DNA from: an uncultured Burkholderiaceae bacterium
GTDB lineage: Bacteria; Pseudomonadota; Gammaproteobacteria; Burkholderiales; Burkholderiaceae_B
Direction: 5' to 3'
DNA: 64,000 nt
NCBI GenBank assembly: GCA_934525625.1
Contig: CAKSZL010000008.1
Coordinates: 60,838 to 124,837 of the forward strand
The position numbers and the translations under genes are program-made. Shown here piece after piece: positions 48,734 through 60,666 of this stretch (position 1 is its first letter; every line of letters begins with the position of its first letter). The notes under the pieces were generated by a model, which saw nothing but the letters and a program-made list of their open reading frames with translations, ran no database searches and had not been told where the DNA came from.

Positions 48734-50400
48734 AACTGAACGCGAAACTCTGCGCCGGCCTGCTAGCCGGCTTGCTGCCGGGCGCCGCCATGGCCGCCAC
48801 CGAGGGCGGGGCCAACGTCTCGGCCATCATCATGTTCCTGGTGTTCATCGCGGGCACCATGCTCATCACCTATTTCGCCGCGCGCCAGACGCGCACCACG
48901 TCCGACTTCTACACGGCGGGCGGCGGCATCACCGGCTTCCAGAACGGGCTGGCGATCGCCGGCGACTACCTCTCGGCGGCGTCCTTCCTGGGCATCGCGG
49001 GCATGGTGTACGTCAGCGGCTTCGACGGCATGATCTACGCCATCGGCTTTCTGTTCGGCTGGCCCGTGGTGATGTTCCTGATCGCCGAGCGGCTGCGCAA
49101 CCTGGGGCGCTACAACTTCGCGGACGTCACCTCGTTCCGTCTGCGGCGCACGCCGATACGGGTGCTGGCGGCCAGCGCCTCGCTGCTCATCATCGCCCTG
49201 TACCTGATTGCGCAAATGGTGGGGGCGGGCAAGCTCATCGAACTGCTGTTCGGCCTGAACTATTCCGTGTCGGTCATCATCGTGGGCAGCCTGATGATGA
49301 TTTACGTGGCCTTCGGCGGCATGCGCGCCACCACGTGGGTGCAAATCATCAAGGCCGTGCTGATGCTGTTCGGCGCCACGCTGATGACCATACTCGTGCT
49401 GGCCATCTTCAAGTTCAATCCAGACGTCCTGCTGGCCGAAGCCGTGCGCGTGCACCCCTCGGGCGAGCAATTGATGGCGCCGGGCGCGCAGGTCAGCGCC
49501 AATCCGCTGAACGCCTTGTCGCTGGGGCTGGCCCTGGCCTTCGGCACGGCGGGCCTACCGCACATACTGATGCGCTTCTTTACCGTGGCCAACGCCAAGG
49601 AAGCCCGCAAGTCGGTTATCTGGGCCAGTTCCTTCATCGGCTACTTCTACCTGCTGACCTTCATCATCGGCTTCGGCGCCGTGGCGCTGCTGGTGCGCCA
49701 TCCCGAGTATTTCCATACCGGGCCGGACGGCAAGTTCGACATGATCCAAGGCCTCATCGGCGGCACCAACATGGTCGCCGTGCACCTGGCCAACGCCGTG
49801 GGCGGCAACCTGCTGCTGGGCTTCCTGGCGGCGGTCACCTTCGCCACCATCGTGGCCGTGGTGGCCGGGCTGGCGCTGGCGGGCGCGGCGGCCATCGCCC
49901 ACGACCTGTACGGCGAAGTCATTGCCAAGGGCCGCGCCACCGAGCAACAGAAGTTCCGCCTGTCGCGGATCTCCACCGTGGTGCTGGGCGTGCTGGCGAT
50001 CTTGCTGGGCATCATCTTCGAGAACCAGAACGTGGCCTTCATGGTCGGCCTGGCGTTCGCGGTGGCGGCCAGCTCCAACTTTCCGGTGCTGGTACTGTCC
50101 ATCGCCTGGAAGGGCTGCACCACGCGCGGCGCGATCATCGGCGGCTTCCTGGGGCTGGTGACGGCCATCGCTTGGGTCGTGCTCAGCAAGACTGTCTGGG
50201 TGGACGTATTCGGTTATGCTGAACCTATCGTGCCTTTCCCCAACCCGGGTATCCTATCCATCCCGCTGGCGTTCGTCGCCATCTGGCTGTTCTCGGTACT
50301 GGACGGCAGCGCTCAGGCCAAGCAAGAACGCGCCGCCTTCGAGGCGCTGACGGTACGCAGCCAGACCGGCATCGGCGCCGCCAAGGCTTCCGATCATTGA
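48730..50400 (+). CDS. actP: cation/acetate symporter
   Basis: 556 residues, SLC5 sodium:solute symporter fold with about 13 helices. Begins with a signal-like helix, then [20 protein letters not shown] and [16 protein letters not shown] near the end, matching ActP of E. coli (acetate and glycolate uptake). Sits between its DUF485 partner and acs, giving a capture-and-activate unit for acetate. Confidence 0.95.
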   Translation: MKLNAKLCAGLLAGLLPGAAMAATEGGANVSAIIMFLVFIAGTMLITYFAARQTRTTSDFYTAGGGITGFQNGLAIAGDYLSAASFLGIAGMVYVSGFDGMIYAIGFLFGWPVVMFLIAERLRNLGRYNFADVTSFRLRRTPIRVLAASASLLIIALYLIAQMVGAGKLIELLFGLNYSVSVIIVGSLMMIYVAFGGMRATTWVQIIKAVLMLFGATLMTILVLAIFKFNPDVLLAEAVRVHPSGEQLMAPGAQVSANPLNALSLGLALAFGTAGLPHILMRFFTVANAKEARKSVIWASSFIGYFYLLTFIIGFGAVALLVRHPEYFHTGPDGKFDMIQGLIGGTNMVAVHLANAVGGNLLLGFLAAVTFATIVAVVAGLALAGAAAIAHDLYGEVIAKGRATEQQKFRLSRISTVVLGVLAILLGIIFENQNVAFMVGLAFAVAASSNFPVLVLSIAWKGCTTRGAIIGGFLGLVTAIAWVVLSKTVWVDVFGYAEPIVPFPNPGILSIPLAFVAIWLFSVLDGSAQAKQERAAFEALTVRSQTGIGAAKASDH

Positions 50401-50439
50401 TCGGCCCGGACGAACACGAATACGTTACAGGAGGAAGAA

Positions 50440-52389
<1,950 letters not shown>

Positions 52390-52406
52390 TTCGCTTGCGC
52401 TTGGAA

Positions 52407-52447
52407 AACGGCGCGCCCATCGCGGTGGGTGCGCCGTTGCTGGTTTT
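52407..52447 (+). terminator. terminator between acs and the response regulator
   Basis: AACGGCGCGCCCA pairs with TGGGTGCGCCGTT (one G-U), loop of 6, followed within a few bases by TTTT. It partly separates acs from the regulator gene. Confidence 0.65.
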
Positions 52448-52479
52448 GACAGGAACGCTGCACACGGCCCGTACGACTT

Positions 52480-53157
52480 ATGCCAGAACTGCTGATCGCC
52501 GACGACCACCCCTTGTTCCGCGAGGCGCTGCGCAATCTCGTGGCCCGCTCGTTCCCGCAAACATCCATCCACGAAGCCGACAGCCTCGACCAGCTTTATG
52601 CGCTGGTGGATGCGCACGCCGATGCCGACCTGCTGCTGCTCGATCTGGACATGCCCGGCGCTCAGGGCTTCAGCGCCTTGCTGCACATCCAGGGCCTGCA
52701 ACCGCAGCTGCCCGTCGTCATCGTTTCCGCGCATGAAGACCCCGCCTTGATGCAGCGAGCCCTGGGGCTGGGCGCCATGGGCTTCATTCCCAAGTCGGTG
52801 GACGCCCGCACCCTGGACACCGCCCTGCACCAGGTGCTGGAGGGCAACCCGTGGCTGCCGCCGCAGGTGCGTGAAGAGCACGCGTCCGCCATGAACGAAC
52901 AGGACAGCACGGCCGCGCAGGCAGTCAGGGAACTCACGCCGCAGCAGTTCCGCGTATTGCAGATGCTGGGGGCGGGCCAATTGAACAAGCAGATCGCCTT
53001 CGACCTGGGTATCTCCGAAGCCACCGTCAAGGCGCACATGACGGCCATCATGCGCAAGCTGGGCGTCACCAACCGCACCCAGGCGGTGCTGATGGCGGGC
53101 CGGCTGGGCTTGGGCGTGGGGTGGCCGGCGCAGCGCGAAAACCGGCACGAAGAATGA
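52480..53157 (+). CDS. crbR: LuxR-type response regulator, CrbR-like
   Basis: 225 residues. Receiver: ADDHPLFREAL, phospho-Asp55 (LLLLDLDMPG), Lys in FIPKSVD. LuxR domain: LTPQQFRVLQMLGAGQLNKQIAFDLGISEATVKAHMTAIMRKL. In Pseudomonas and Vibrio the CrbS/CrbR pair activates acs (the acetate switch); the gene's place after acs and close to a CrbS-type kinase supports this. The symbol is assigned by context as well as sequence, since many NarL-type regulators look alike. Confidence 0.85.
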   Translation: MPELLIADDHPLFREALRNLVARSFPQTSIHEADSLDQLYALVDAHADADLLLLDLDMPGAQGFSALLHIQGLQPQLPVVIVSAHEDPALMQRALGLGAMGFIPKSVDARTLDTALHQVLEGNPWLPPQVREEHASAMNEQDSTAAQAVRELTPQQFRVLQMLGAGQLNKQIAFDLGISEATVKAHMTAIMRKLGVTNRTQAVLMAGRLGLGVGWPAQRENRHEE

Positions 53158-53187
53158 CCCGGCGGCAGACGAAAAGCGTAGCGTAGC

Positions 53188-53224
53188 GATATTTTTTACC
53201 GTTATATTGTCGGTAAACGATATC
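53188..53224. promoter_or_regulatory. 14-bp inverted repeat ahead of the carbonic anhydrase gene
   Basis: GATATTTTTTACCG and CGGTAAACGATATC pair at 12 of 14 positions around TTATATTGT. The inner TTTACCG...CGGTAAA is perfect. AT-rich, 58 bp before the ATG: an operator or a terminator of crbR (T6 lies within the arm). Confidence 0.5.
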
Positions 53225-53281
53225 CGGCATGCCGAATCGTGGCCGGCATCCGGCCTTTGCAGTCCGCTTGGGAGACACATC

Positions 53282-54037
53282 ATGTGTACAGAGACGAATT
53301 GCCGCCATATGGGGCGGCTGGCAGACGTATCGCGCCGGGGCTGGTTGAAGCGGAGCATCGCGCTGGGCGCGGGCGCCATGGGTGCGGGGCTCATGGCGGG
53401 CGGGCGCAAAGCCGCCGCGGCGTCTCTGTCGCGCGAACAGCGCGACGCCATGACGCCCGATCAGGTCATCGACATGCTGCGCGCGGGCAACCAGCGCTTC
53501 CGTGACGGCACCTCGTGCGCGCAAGACTTCCTGGCGCAAAAGCAAACCACCGCCACGGGCCAGTTTCCCGCCGCCGTGGTGCTTAGCTGCATAGACTCGC
53601 GCGCGCCCGCCGAGATCGTCATGGACGCCGGCATCGGCGACATCTTCTGCGCCCGCGTCGCGGGCAACGTCTCCACGCCCGACCTGCTGGGCAGCATGGA
53701 ATTCGCCTGCGGCATAGCCGGCGCCAAGCTGCTGCTGGTCATGGGCCATACGCGCTGCGGCGCCATCGCCGGCGCGATAGGCGGCGCGCAGTTGGGCAAC
53801 CTAACCGGTCTGCTCGAACGGATAAGCCCGGCCGTCGGCAAGACCCCATACGACGGCGAGCGCACCGCCGCCAACTACGGCTTCGTCGACGCCGTCGCGC
53901 ACACGAACGTGCTGGACACCATGGAGGCCATACGCCAACACAGTCCCTTGCTGGCCGGCCTGGAGTCCGAAGGCAAGATCAAGATCGTGGGCAGCATGTA
54001 CGACCTGGGAAGCGGGCAGGTCAACTTTCTGGGGTGA
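53282..54037 (+). CDS. beta-carbonic anhydrase with Tat signal
   Basis: 251 residues from MCTETNCRHMGRL (GGGAG upstream). Twin-arginine signal SRRGWLKRSIALGAGAMGAG, so probably exported folded with zinc. Beta-class zinc ligands C103 (SCIDSR, with the Asp-Arg dyad) and H156/C159 (GHTRCGA). Converts CO2 and bicarbonate, here in the periplasm. It is enclosed between the CrbR-like regulator and the CrbS-like kinase; a link with acetate use (CO2 released by acetate oxidation) is only a guess. Confidence 0.92.
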   Translation: MCTETNCRHMGRLADVSRRGWLKRSIALGAGAMGAGLMAGGRKAAAASLSREQRDAMTPDQVIDMLRAGNQRFRDGTSCAQDFLAQKQTTATGQFPAAVVLSCIDSRAPAEIVMDAGIGDIFCARVAGNVSTPDLLGSMEFACGIAGAKLLLVMGHTRCGAIAGAIGGAQLGNLTGLLERISPAVGKTPYDGERTAANYGFVDAVAHTNVLDTMEAIRQHSPLLAGLESEGKIKIVGSMYDLGSGQVNFLG

Positions 54038-54079
54038 AGCCTGCCCACGATGTTGCGATGCGGCCGGCGGGCGAATGCC

Positions 54080-57000
54080 TCAGGCCCGCCGCGCCGACGC
54101 CGCCAGGAACGCCCGCAGCGAAGCCGGCTTGACCGGCTTGGTCAGCACCCGGTAGCCGCGTTCGCGCGCGGTTTGCTTCAGGGCGGCGCTGCCGTCCGCC
54201 GTCAGCAGGGCGCCGACCATGTCGGGAACCTGCGCGCGCAGGGCGTCGAGCGCGTCCAGGCCGTTGACCCTGTCGTGCAGGTGGTAGTCGGCCAGCACGA
54301 CGTCCGGCTCTTGCGCCATCAGCGCCAGGGCCTGATCCACGGTGGTGGCGCACAGGGTGTGCGCCTGCCAGCGTCGCAGCAGCGCCTGCATGCCTTCCAG
54401 GATGTTGTGGTCGTTGTCCAGGCACAGCACTTTCAGGCCCTGCAACTGGTCGTTCGGCGACGTGGGCAGGGGGGAGGGCGCGGCGACGGGGTCTGCGGCC
54501 GCGGCGCGCGGCACCAGCACCGAGAACACGCTGCCTTTTCCGACGGTCGAGCGCACGCCCAGCGGGTGGTTCAGGCGCGAGGAAATACGCTGGCAGATCG
54601 ACAAGCCCAGGCCCAGGCCGCGGCCGTCCCAGTCGAATGGCTGTTCGTAGCGGTGGAATTCATCGTAGATCTGGCGCAGATGGTGTGTCGGCACGCCGGG
54701 GCCGGTGTCCCACACCTGCAGCAGAACGTGGTCGGTGCGTACGCGCGCCGTTAGCAGCACGCCGCCGCTGCGGGTATAGCGCAAGGCATTCGAAAGAAAG
54801 TTCTGCAGCATGCGTTGCAGCAGGCGGCGGTCGCTGCGCACGAACAGGCGCGGCGCGCGGACGCGCAAGGCCAGCTGCCGCGAGCTGGCCATGGGCCGGT
54901 ATTGCTCGGCCAACTGCGTCAGCATATGGCTGACGTCCAGGTTGCTCAGCTCGGGCTGCATCGCGCTGGCGTCCAGGCGCGAGATGTCCAGCAGGCCGTC
55001 CAGCAGTTCTTCGGCGGCGCGCAGCGAGGTGTCCACGCGTTCGGCCAGGTAGCTGGTTTCTTCGGGCTTGTCGGCGGCGCGCAGCGCCGAGGTGAACAGT
55101 CGCGCCGCGTTGATGGGCTGCAGCACGTCGTGGCTGATGGCCGCCAGGAACTTGGCGCGCGTCTCGTGGGCCTGTTCGGCTTCGCGCGTGCGCTCGGCCA
55201 CGCGCTGTTCCAGGGTTTCGTTGATGTCGCGCAGCGCGTGTTCGGCGTGCTTGTAGTCGGTGACGTCGCTGTAGGTGGTGACGTAGCCGCCGCCCGGCAG
55301 CGGGCGGCCGCGCAGCGCGATGACCTGGCCGGTGTGCAGCGTGCGCTCGAACACGTGGCGCGAGCCCGCGCGCATGTAGGCGATGCGCTTGGCGATCTCG
55401 GTTTCGATGTCCAGCGTGGCGACGTTGCCCAGTTCGCCGCGCTCGGCGTTGAAGCGAATGAGGTCGGCCACCGAGCGCCCCACGTACAGCATGTCGGGCG
55501 GGTAGTTGAACATCTGCAGATAGCGCTGGTTCCAGGCGACCAGCCGCATCTTGCTGTCCACCACGCTGATGCCCTGGTCGATGTGTTCCAGCGTGGCCAG
55601 CAGAATGTCGCGGTTGAAGCGCAGTTCGGGGCCGGCTTCGTCCAGCACGGCCATGACGGCGGCGACTTCCATGCCCGAGCCCTTGAGCGCGCTGGCCAGC
55701 ACCACGCGCGCCGACGAGGCGCCGACGGCGGCGGCCAGCAGCAGCTCGGTAAAGTGCAGCCAGCCGCGGTCGGCGCGCAGGTTGGCGTCCAGCGTGACGC
55801 CCGCCTTGGCGGCCTGGTCGGCGAAGGCGCGCTGCGCCGCGGCTTCGCCCAGAATGCGGCCGGCCAGCGCCTGCAGGTCTAGCACCTGCAAATCGCCCTC
55901 CCATTGGGCGGGGGCGAGGGAGTGCCGTTCGGCGTAGGGGTTCAGAAAGGGCTCGGCGCGCAGGCGTTCGCCCAGCGAGGGGCGGCGCCTGGCCGAGATG
56001 ACGAGCAGGGTGCCGATGTTGAACAGCAGCGACCAGAACACGCCGTGGGTCAGGGCGTCCCAGCCTTCCAGGCCGAATAGCTGGTGGGGGCGCAGCCAGC
56101 CGATGCCGAACGGGCCGTCCCGCATCCAGGCCGCGTCCAGCCAGCCGGCTTCCGTCAGCGAGGGCAGCAGCAAGGTGTAAAGCCACAGGCCGAAGCCCAC
56201 CAGCAGGCCGGCCTCGACGCCTTGGCGGCTGGCGCCGCGCCAGTACAGCCCGCCTATCAGGGCGGGGCCGAATTGCGCCACGGCGGCGAAGGCCATCAGG
56301 CCGAAAGAGGCCTGCGCGGTGTCGGAGCCGCTGACGCGGTAGTAGCCGTAGGCCAGGCCGGCCAGGCAGGCGATGGCGATGCGGCGTATCCATAGCACGG
56401 TGGAGGCCATGCTGGCCTGCCCCTGGTGCAGCCAACCGCGCCGCAGCAGGATGGGCATGACCAGGTCGTTGCTGACCATGGTGGCCATGGCCACGCTGGC
56501 GACGATGATCATGCCGGTGGCGGCGGAGAACCCCCCGATGTAGGCCACCAGCGCCAGCGCCACTTTGTCCTGGGCCAGCGGCAAGGCCAGCACGAAGCTG
56601 TCCGGCGCCACCGTGCCGTACGGCGTGAACAGCGAGATGCCGGCGATGGCGATGGGCAGCACCATCAGGCTGACGATGAGCAGGTACGCGCTGAACAGCC
56701 AGCGCGCGCGGCGGATGTCGGCCACGTTCACGCATTCGACGATGGCGACGTGGAACTGGCGCGGCAGGCACACGATGGCGGCGAAGGCCAGCAGGGTTTG
56801 CGCCGCGAAACCCTCCGGCGGCGTCGAGGTGATGAGCGCATGGGCGGCCTCGGCCACCGGCAGGCTGTTGCCGTTCAGCCAGAAGAAAGCGCTGATGCCG
56901 ACCGCCATCAGCGCCAGCAGCTTGATCAGCGATTCCAGCGCCACGGCCAGCATCAGGCCGGGCCTGTGCTCGGTGGCGTCCACCTGTCGGGTGCCGAACA

Positions 57001-57514
57001 GCACGGCGAACACGACCATCAGGGCGGCGACGTACAGGGCGGGATCGCCCAGCGGACTGCGTTGCAGGTTGGAGCCGGTCAGCACTTCGAGGCTGATGGC
57101 GACGGCCTTGTATTGCAGCGCCAGGTAGGGAATGGCGGCGATCAGCGCGATCAGGGTGATCAGCGCGGCCAGGCGCTGCGAGCGGCCGTAGCGCGACGCG
57201 ATGAAGTCGGCGATGGAGACGGTGTTCTGGGTGCGCGCGACGGAGGCCAGGCGTTCGATGATGCGCCAGCCGAACAGAAACATCAGCAAGGGCCCCAGGT
57301 AGATGGGCAGGTAGCCGATGCCGTGGCGCACGGCCGAGCCTACGGCGCCGTAGAACGTCCACGACGAGCAATACACCGCCAGGGCCAGGCTGTACACGGC
57401 GGAGCGCAGCCAGGGGCGCTGCGGGTACAGCGGGTAGCGGTCGCCCACCCAGGCCACCGCGAACAGTAAAGCGGCGTAGGCGAGCGACGCAAGTACGACC
57501 CACTCCGGTAACAT
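54080..57514 (-). CDS. crbS: hybrid sensor kinase with SLC5 transporter domain, CrbS-like
   Basis: 1144 residues. Residues 1 to about 530 form an SLC5/PutP-like symporter of about 13 helices (FIASRYGRSQRLAALITL; AFAAVAQFGPALIGGLYWRG); a linker; a PAS domain near 640-750 (HIDQGISVVDSKMRLVAWNQ); a kinase core with His795 (LAAISHDVLQP), the N box (LQNFLSNALRYT) and GRGLGLGLSIC; and a C-terminal receiver with Asp1076 (VVLADYHLHD). This architecture is that of CrbS/MxtR, which controls acs. It converges on the carbonic anhydrase gene, on the opposite strand to the acetate operon. Confidence 0.92.
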   Translation of the reverse strand: MLPEWVVLASLAYAALLFAVAWVGDRYPLYPQRPWLRSAVYSLALAVYCSSWTFYGAVGSAVRHGIGYLPIYLGPLLMFLFGWRIIERLASVARTQNTVSIADFIASRYGRSQRLAALITLIALIAAIPYLALQYKAVAISLEVLTGSNLQRSPLGDPALYVAALMVVFAVLFGTRQVDATEHRPGLMLAVALESLIKLLALMAVGISAFFWLNGNSLPVAEAAHALITSTPPEGFAAQTLLAFAAIVCLPRQFHVAIVECVNVADIRRARWLFSAYLLIVSLMVLPIAIAGISLFTPYGTVAPDSFVLALPLAQDKVALALVAYIGGFSAATGMIIVASVAMATMVSNDLVMPILLRRGWLHQGQASMASTVLWIRRIAIACLAGLAYGYYRVSGSDTAQASFGLMAFAAVAQFGPALIGGLYWRGASRQGVEAGLLVGFGLWLYTLLLPSLTEAGWLDAAWMRDGPFGIGWLRPHQLFGLEGWDALTHGVFWSLLFNIGTLLVISARRRPSLGERLRAEPFLNPYAERHSLAPAQWEGDLQVLDLQALAGRILGEAAAQRAFADQAAKAGVTLDANLRADRGWLHFTELLLAAAVGASSARVVLASALKGSGMEVAAVMAVLDEAGPELRFNRDILLATLEHIDQGISVVDSKMRLVAWNQRYLQMFNYPPDMLYVGRSVADLIRFNAERGELGNVATLDIETEIAKRIAYMRAGSRHVFERTLHTGQVIALRGRPLPGGGYVTTYSDVTDYKHAEHALRDINETLEQRVAERTREAEQAHETRAKFLAAISHDVLQPINAARLFTSALRAADKPEETSYLAERVDTSLRAAEELLDGLLDISRLDASAMQPELSNLDVSHMLTQLAEQYRPMASSRQLALRVRAPRLFVRSDRRLLQRMLQNFLSNALRYTRSGGVLLTARVRTDHVLLQVWDTGPGVPTHHLRQIYDEFHRYEQPFDWDGRGLGLGLSICQRISSRLNHPLGVRSTVGKGSVFSVLVPRAAAADPVAAPSPLPTSPNDQLQGLKVLCLDNDHNILEGMQALLRRWQAHTLCATTVDQALALMAQEPDVVLADYHLHDRVNGLDALDALRAQVPDMVGALLTADGSAALKQTARERGYRVLTKPVKPASLRAFLAASARRA

Positions 57515-57710
57515 TTAGGTGGCCTCCCTGGGGCCGCTGGGCTGCGGCTACGTCGTTGTGTAACCCTATTGTATAATTTGGGGTTTGAATCCGTGGCGCA
57601 AGCTGCCACGCCGGCGTGCTTGCGTGTTCGAAGCGGCCGGCATGGCGTAAGATGCTGCATCCGCCGGCGCCTGGTGCGTCCAGATCGAATCGCGATCCAT
57701 CGAGGTCCTC

Positions 57711-58415
57711 ATGAAGCGTACGCTGTCAAGAATTTTAGTAGCAGGCGTAGTCAAAACGGGCATGCTGCTTGGCTGTTCTCTGTCGGTAGCCTTTGCCCAG
57801 CAGGCTGGCAAGCCCGACGCGGCCAAAGGGGAGGAGCTGTTCAACAACGGCGACACCTCGCGCGGCCTGGTTTCCTGTGCGAGCTGTCACGGGCCGGGCG
57901 GCAACAGCACGCTGCCCATCAACCCCAACCTGGCGGCGCAGCCCTACGAATACCTCGTCAAGCAGCTTCTCAGCTTCAAGCCCCGCGATGCCGAAACGCC
58001 CGCGACGCGCCGCGGTCCCGAAGGCGCGGACACCGTCATGGCGCCCTTCGCCAAGATGCTGACCGAAGTGGAAGTCCGCAACATCGCATACTACCTGTCG
58101 CAGCAGGCGCTCGACTACGAAACCGCGGCCACGGCCAGCAACGAAGCCACCATGGAACGCGGCCAGCACATCTGGCGCGGCGGCCTGCCCGAACGCAACG
58201 TGCCCGCCTGCGCTGGCTGCCACGGCCCCAACGGTGCTGGCATCCCCGGTGAGTTTCCGCGTATCTCTGGCCAATTCCCCTCGTACATCGCCGATCAGCT
58301 CAAGCTGTTCCGCAGCGGCGACCGCGCCAACGGCCCCATGATGCACGACATCGGTGACCGCATGTCCGACGCCGACATCGCGGCCGTGGCCGATTACGCG
58401 GCAGGTTTGCGCTAA
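57711..58415 (+). CDS. cytochrome c4 (di-haem)
   Basis: 234 residues: a signal peptide (about residues 1-30, ends SVAFAQQ), then two class I cytochrome domains with haem sites CASCHG and CAGCHG and axial Met candidates (DTVMAPFAKM; NGPMMHDIGDRMSD). Cytochrome c4 shuttles electrons from the bc1 complex to terminal oxidases in the periplasm. The genes for attaching its haem, resB and ccsA, follow directly. A perfect TATAAT at 57572-57577 may be its promoter -10, about 135 bp upstream, inside the 196-bp gap facing crbS. Confidence 0.94.
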   Translation: MKRTLSRILVAGVVKTGMLLGCSLSVAFAQQAGKPDAAKGEELFNNGDTSRGLVSCASCHGPGGNSTLPINPNLAAQPYEYLVKQLLSFKPRDAETPATRRGPEGADTVMAPFAKMLTEVEVRNIAYYLSQQALDYETAATASNEATMERGQHIWRGGLPERNVPACAGCHGPNGAGIPGEFPRISGQFPSYIADQLKLFRSGDRANGPMMHDIGDRMSDADIAAVADYAAGLR

Positions 58416-58474
58416 ACGCTTGCGTCTTGCCGCCCAGCGCCCGCCAAGCGGCGCGCGGCAATCCGCTTTACTCG

Positions 58475-58508
58475 GGGGGAGGCCACATGGGTGGCATCCC
58501 CTTTTTTT
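58475..58508 (+). terminator. terminator after cytochrome c4
   Basis: GGGGGAGGCCAC pairs with GTGGCATCCCC (small mismatch) and is followed by T7. A strong intrinsic terminator about 60 bp after the stop. Confidence 0.88.
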
Positions 58509-58516
58509 ATCGCCGG

Positions 58517-58553
58517 GCCGCCCCAAGGTAAAAACGCCCCCTTGGGGGGCGGC
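58517..58553. repeat. GCCGCCCCAAGG-type palindromic repeat in the resB leader
   Basis: GCCGCCCCAAGG (58517-58528) and CCTTGGGGGGCGGC (58540-58553) form a very stable hairpin 52 bp before resB. Repeats of this form, with a GGGGC tail as at 58576-58581, are familiar from gaps in Burkholderiales genomes; one copy is in this window. Confidence 0.6.
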
Positions 58554-58605
58554 AAGCGGACGCTAGTCCGCGCGGTGTGGGGCTTTTTAAGGCTTTTGAA
58601 TCCTG

Positions 58606-60642
58606 ATGCAGACCCACCTCTCGCGCCCCCGTGCTGATTTCTTCGAGCTGCTGGGTTCGATGCGTTTTGCGATCAGCCTGCTGCTGTTCATCTGCGTGGC
58701 CAGCATCATCGGCACCGTGCTTGCGCAGAACCAGTTGGCCAGCGCCTATCTGGATCAATTCGGGCCGTTCTGGTACGAGGTTTTCAGCAAGTTCAGCGTC
58801 TGGCAGGTGTACAACAGCTGGTGGTTCCTGGTCATCATGGGCTTTCTCGTGGTGTCCACCAGCCTGTGCCTGCTGCGCAATGCGCCCCGCATGGTGCGCG
58901 ACATGCGCTCGTTCCGCGAGAATGCGCGCGAGGGCAGCCTCAAGGTGTTTCCGCACCGCACCGAAGCCGATTCCACGCTGCCGGTGGACGAAGTGGTGCG
59001 CCAGGCCCAAGGGTGGCTGGGCGCGCACGGCTACCGCAGCAAGCTGCGCCGCGACGCCGACGGCGTCATGGTGGCCGCCAAGAAAGGCAGCAGCAACCGG
59101 CTGGGTTACATCTTCGCTCACGCCGCCATCGTCGTCATCTGCATAGGTGGCCTGCTCGACAGCGAACTGCCCGTGCGCCTGCAGGTATGGCTGGGCGGCA
59201 AGCAGCCCGTCACCGAAAACATGCTGATCGCCGACGTACCCGAAACCGGCCGCCTGTCGGCCGGCAACATCAGTTTCCGGGGCAACGTCTTCTTGCCGGA
59301 CGGCAGCCAGACCCGCCACGGCGTGGTTTCCGTGGGCAACGGCGTGCTGGTGCAGCCGCTGCCGTTCTCGATCAAGCTCGAACGCTTTTACATCGACTAC
59401 TACACCACGGGCATGCCCAGCAGCTTCAAGAGCGACGTCGAGGTCACCGACCTGCAGACGAACGAAAGCTTCAAGCAGACCATAGAGGTCAACGAACCCC
59501 TGCGCTACAAGGGGGTCACGGTGTATCAGTCCAGCTTCGACGACGGCGGCAGCCATTTGTGGCTGCGCGCCTGGCCGCTCACCGGCGACGCGGCGGCGCC
59601 GCAGACGGTGGAAGGCGTGGTGGGGCAGCCGGCGTCGCTGACGCTGATCGAGGGCGGAAAACAGCGCCAGGTCAACATCGAACCCACCGGCCTGCGCGTC
59701 ATCAACGTCGAGAACCTGGCGCCGGGCAGCGAACCCCAGCCGCGCGCCGCCTGGGAGCACGTCGCTGCCGTCACGGGCAGCGCGGCCGGGGCCGACAACT
59801 CGCACCTGCGCAACGTGGGCCCCAGCGTGGAATACCGCATCGTGGGCGAGGATGGCCAAGCCTACGAGTACCATCACTACATGCTGCCCATGGAGCTGGA
59901 CGGCCAGGACGTCTTCCTCGCGGGCGTGCGCGCTTCGCCGGCCGAGAGCTACCGCTACGTCCGCATTCCCGCCGACGCCAACCATGCCATGGACGAATTC
60001 ATGCATTTGCGCGCGGCGCTGCAGCGTCCCACGCTGCGGCAGATGGCGGCCGACCGCTTCGCCCTGCAGAACGCGCCGGTCGCCCAGCGCGAATCCCTGG
60101 CGCTGGCGGCGCGCGGCGCACTGGAATCTTTTGCCCGTTCGGGCTTTAATGAAATGGTGGAGCGCATACCCGAGGCGGAGCGCGAGCGGGTGCTGGGCCT
60201 GGCGGTGCCGATGGTGCAGTTGGCCTTGTTCGAGTTGTACGATCTGGACAGACAGGCGCGCGGCCTGCCCGCGCTGGCGCGCGAGGGTTACGAGGCCGAA
60301 GAAGCGACGGATTGGGTGCGCATGGCCTTGCTGGCCCTGACCAACCTGCCCGATTACCCGGCGCCGGTGTTCCTGCAGTTGCAGACTTTCGATCAGGTGC
60401 AGGCCAGCGTGTTCCAGGTAACACGCACGCCGGGCAAGCTGGTGGTGTATTTGGGGTGCCTCTTCCTCATTCTCGGCGTGTTTGCGATGTTCTACATCCG
60501 CGACCGCCGGGTGTGGATATGGGTGCGCGCCCAGGGGCAGGGCAGCCATGTGCTGGCCGCGATGGCCACGCAAAAGCCCTCCCTGGATTTCACGCGCGAG
60601 TTCGAGCGGTTCCGCGCAGCGGTTTCCCGCCTGTCGGCTTGA
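58606..60642 (+). CDS. resB: cytochrome c biogenesis protein ResB (CcsB)
   Basis: 678 residues. Half of the System II haem-attachment synthetase. Four membrane helices: residues about 20-40 (FAISLLLFICVASIIGTVLA), 70-90, 165-185 (IFAHAAIVVICIGGL) and one near the C-terminus (KLVVYLGCLFLILGVFAMFY), with a large periplasmic domain between the last two. Begins with the FFELLGSMRFAISLL hallmark. ccsA follows 24 bp on. The preceding cytochrome c4 is a natural client. Confidence 0.95.
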   Translation: MQTHLSRPRADFFELLGSMRFAISLLLFICVASIIGTVLAQNQLASAYLDQFGPFWYEVFSKFSVWQVYNSWWFLVIMGFLVVSTSLCLLRNAPRMVRDMRSFRENAREGSLKVFPHRTEADSTLPVDEVVRQAQGWLGAHGYRSKLRRDADGVMVAAKKGSSNRLGYIFAHAAIVVICIGGLLDSELPVRLQVWLGGKQPVTENMLIADVPETGRLSAGNISFRGNVFLPDGSQTRHGVVSVGNGVLVQPLPFSIKLERFYIDYYTTGMPSSFKSDVEVTDLQTNESFKQTIEVNEPLRYKGVTVYQSSFDDGGSHLWLRAWPLTGDAAAPQTVEGVVGQPASLTLIEGGKQRQVNIEPTGLRVINVENLAPGSEPQPRAAWEHVAAVTGSAAGADNSHLRNVGPSVEYRIVGEDGQAYEYHHYMLPMELDGQDVFLAGVRASPAESYRYVRIPADANHAMDEFMHLRAALQRPTLRQMAADRFALQNAPVAQRESLALAARGALESFARSGFNEMVERIPEAERERVLGLAVPMVQLALFELYDLDRQARGLPALAREGYEAEEATDWVRMALLALTNLPDYPAPVFLQLQTFDQVQASVFQVTRTPGKLVVYLGCLFLILGVFAMFYIRDRRVWIWVRAQGQGSHVLAAMATQKPSLDFTREFERFRAAVSRLSA

Positions 60643-60666
60643 TGGGTTCTAAATAGGCAGAACGAG

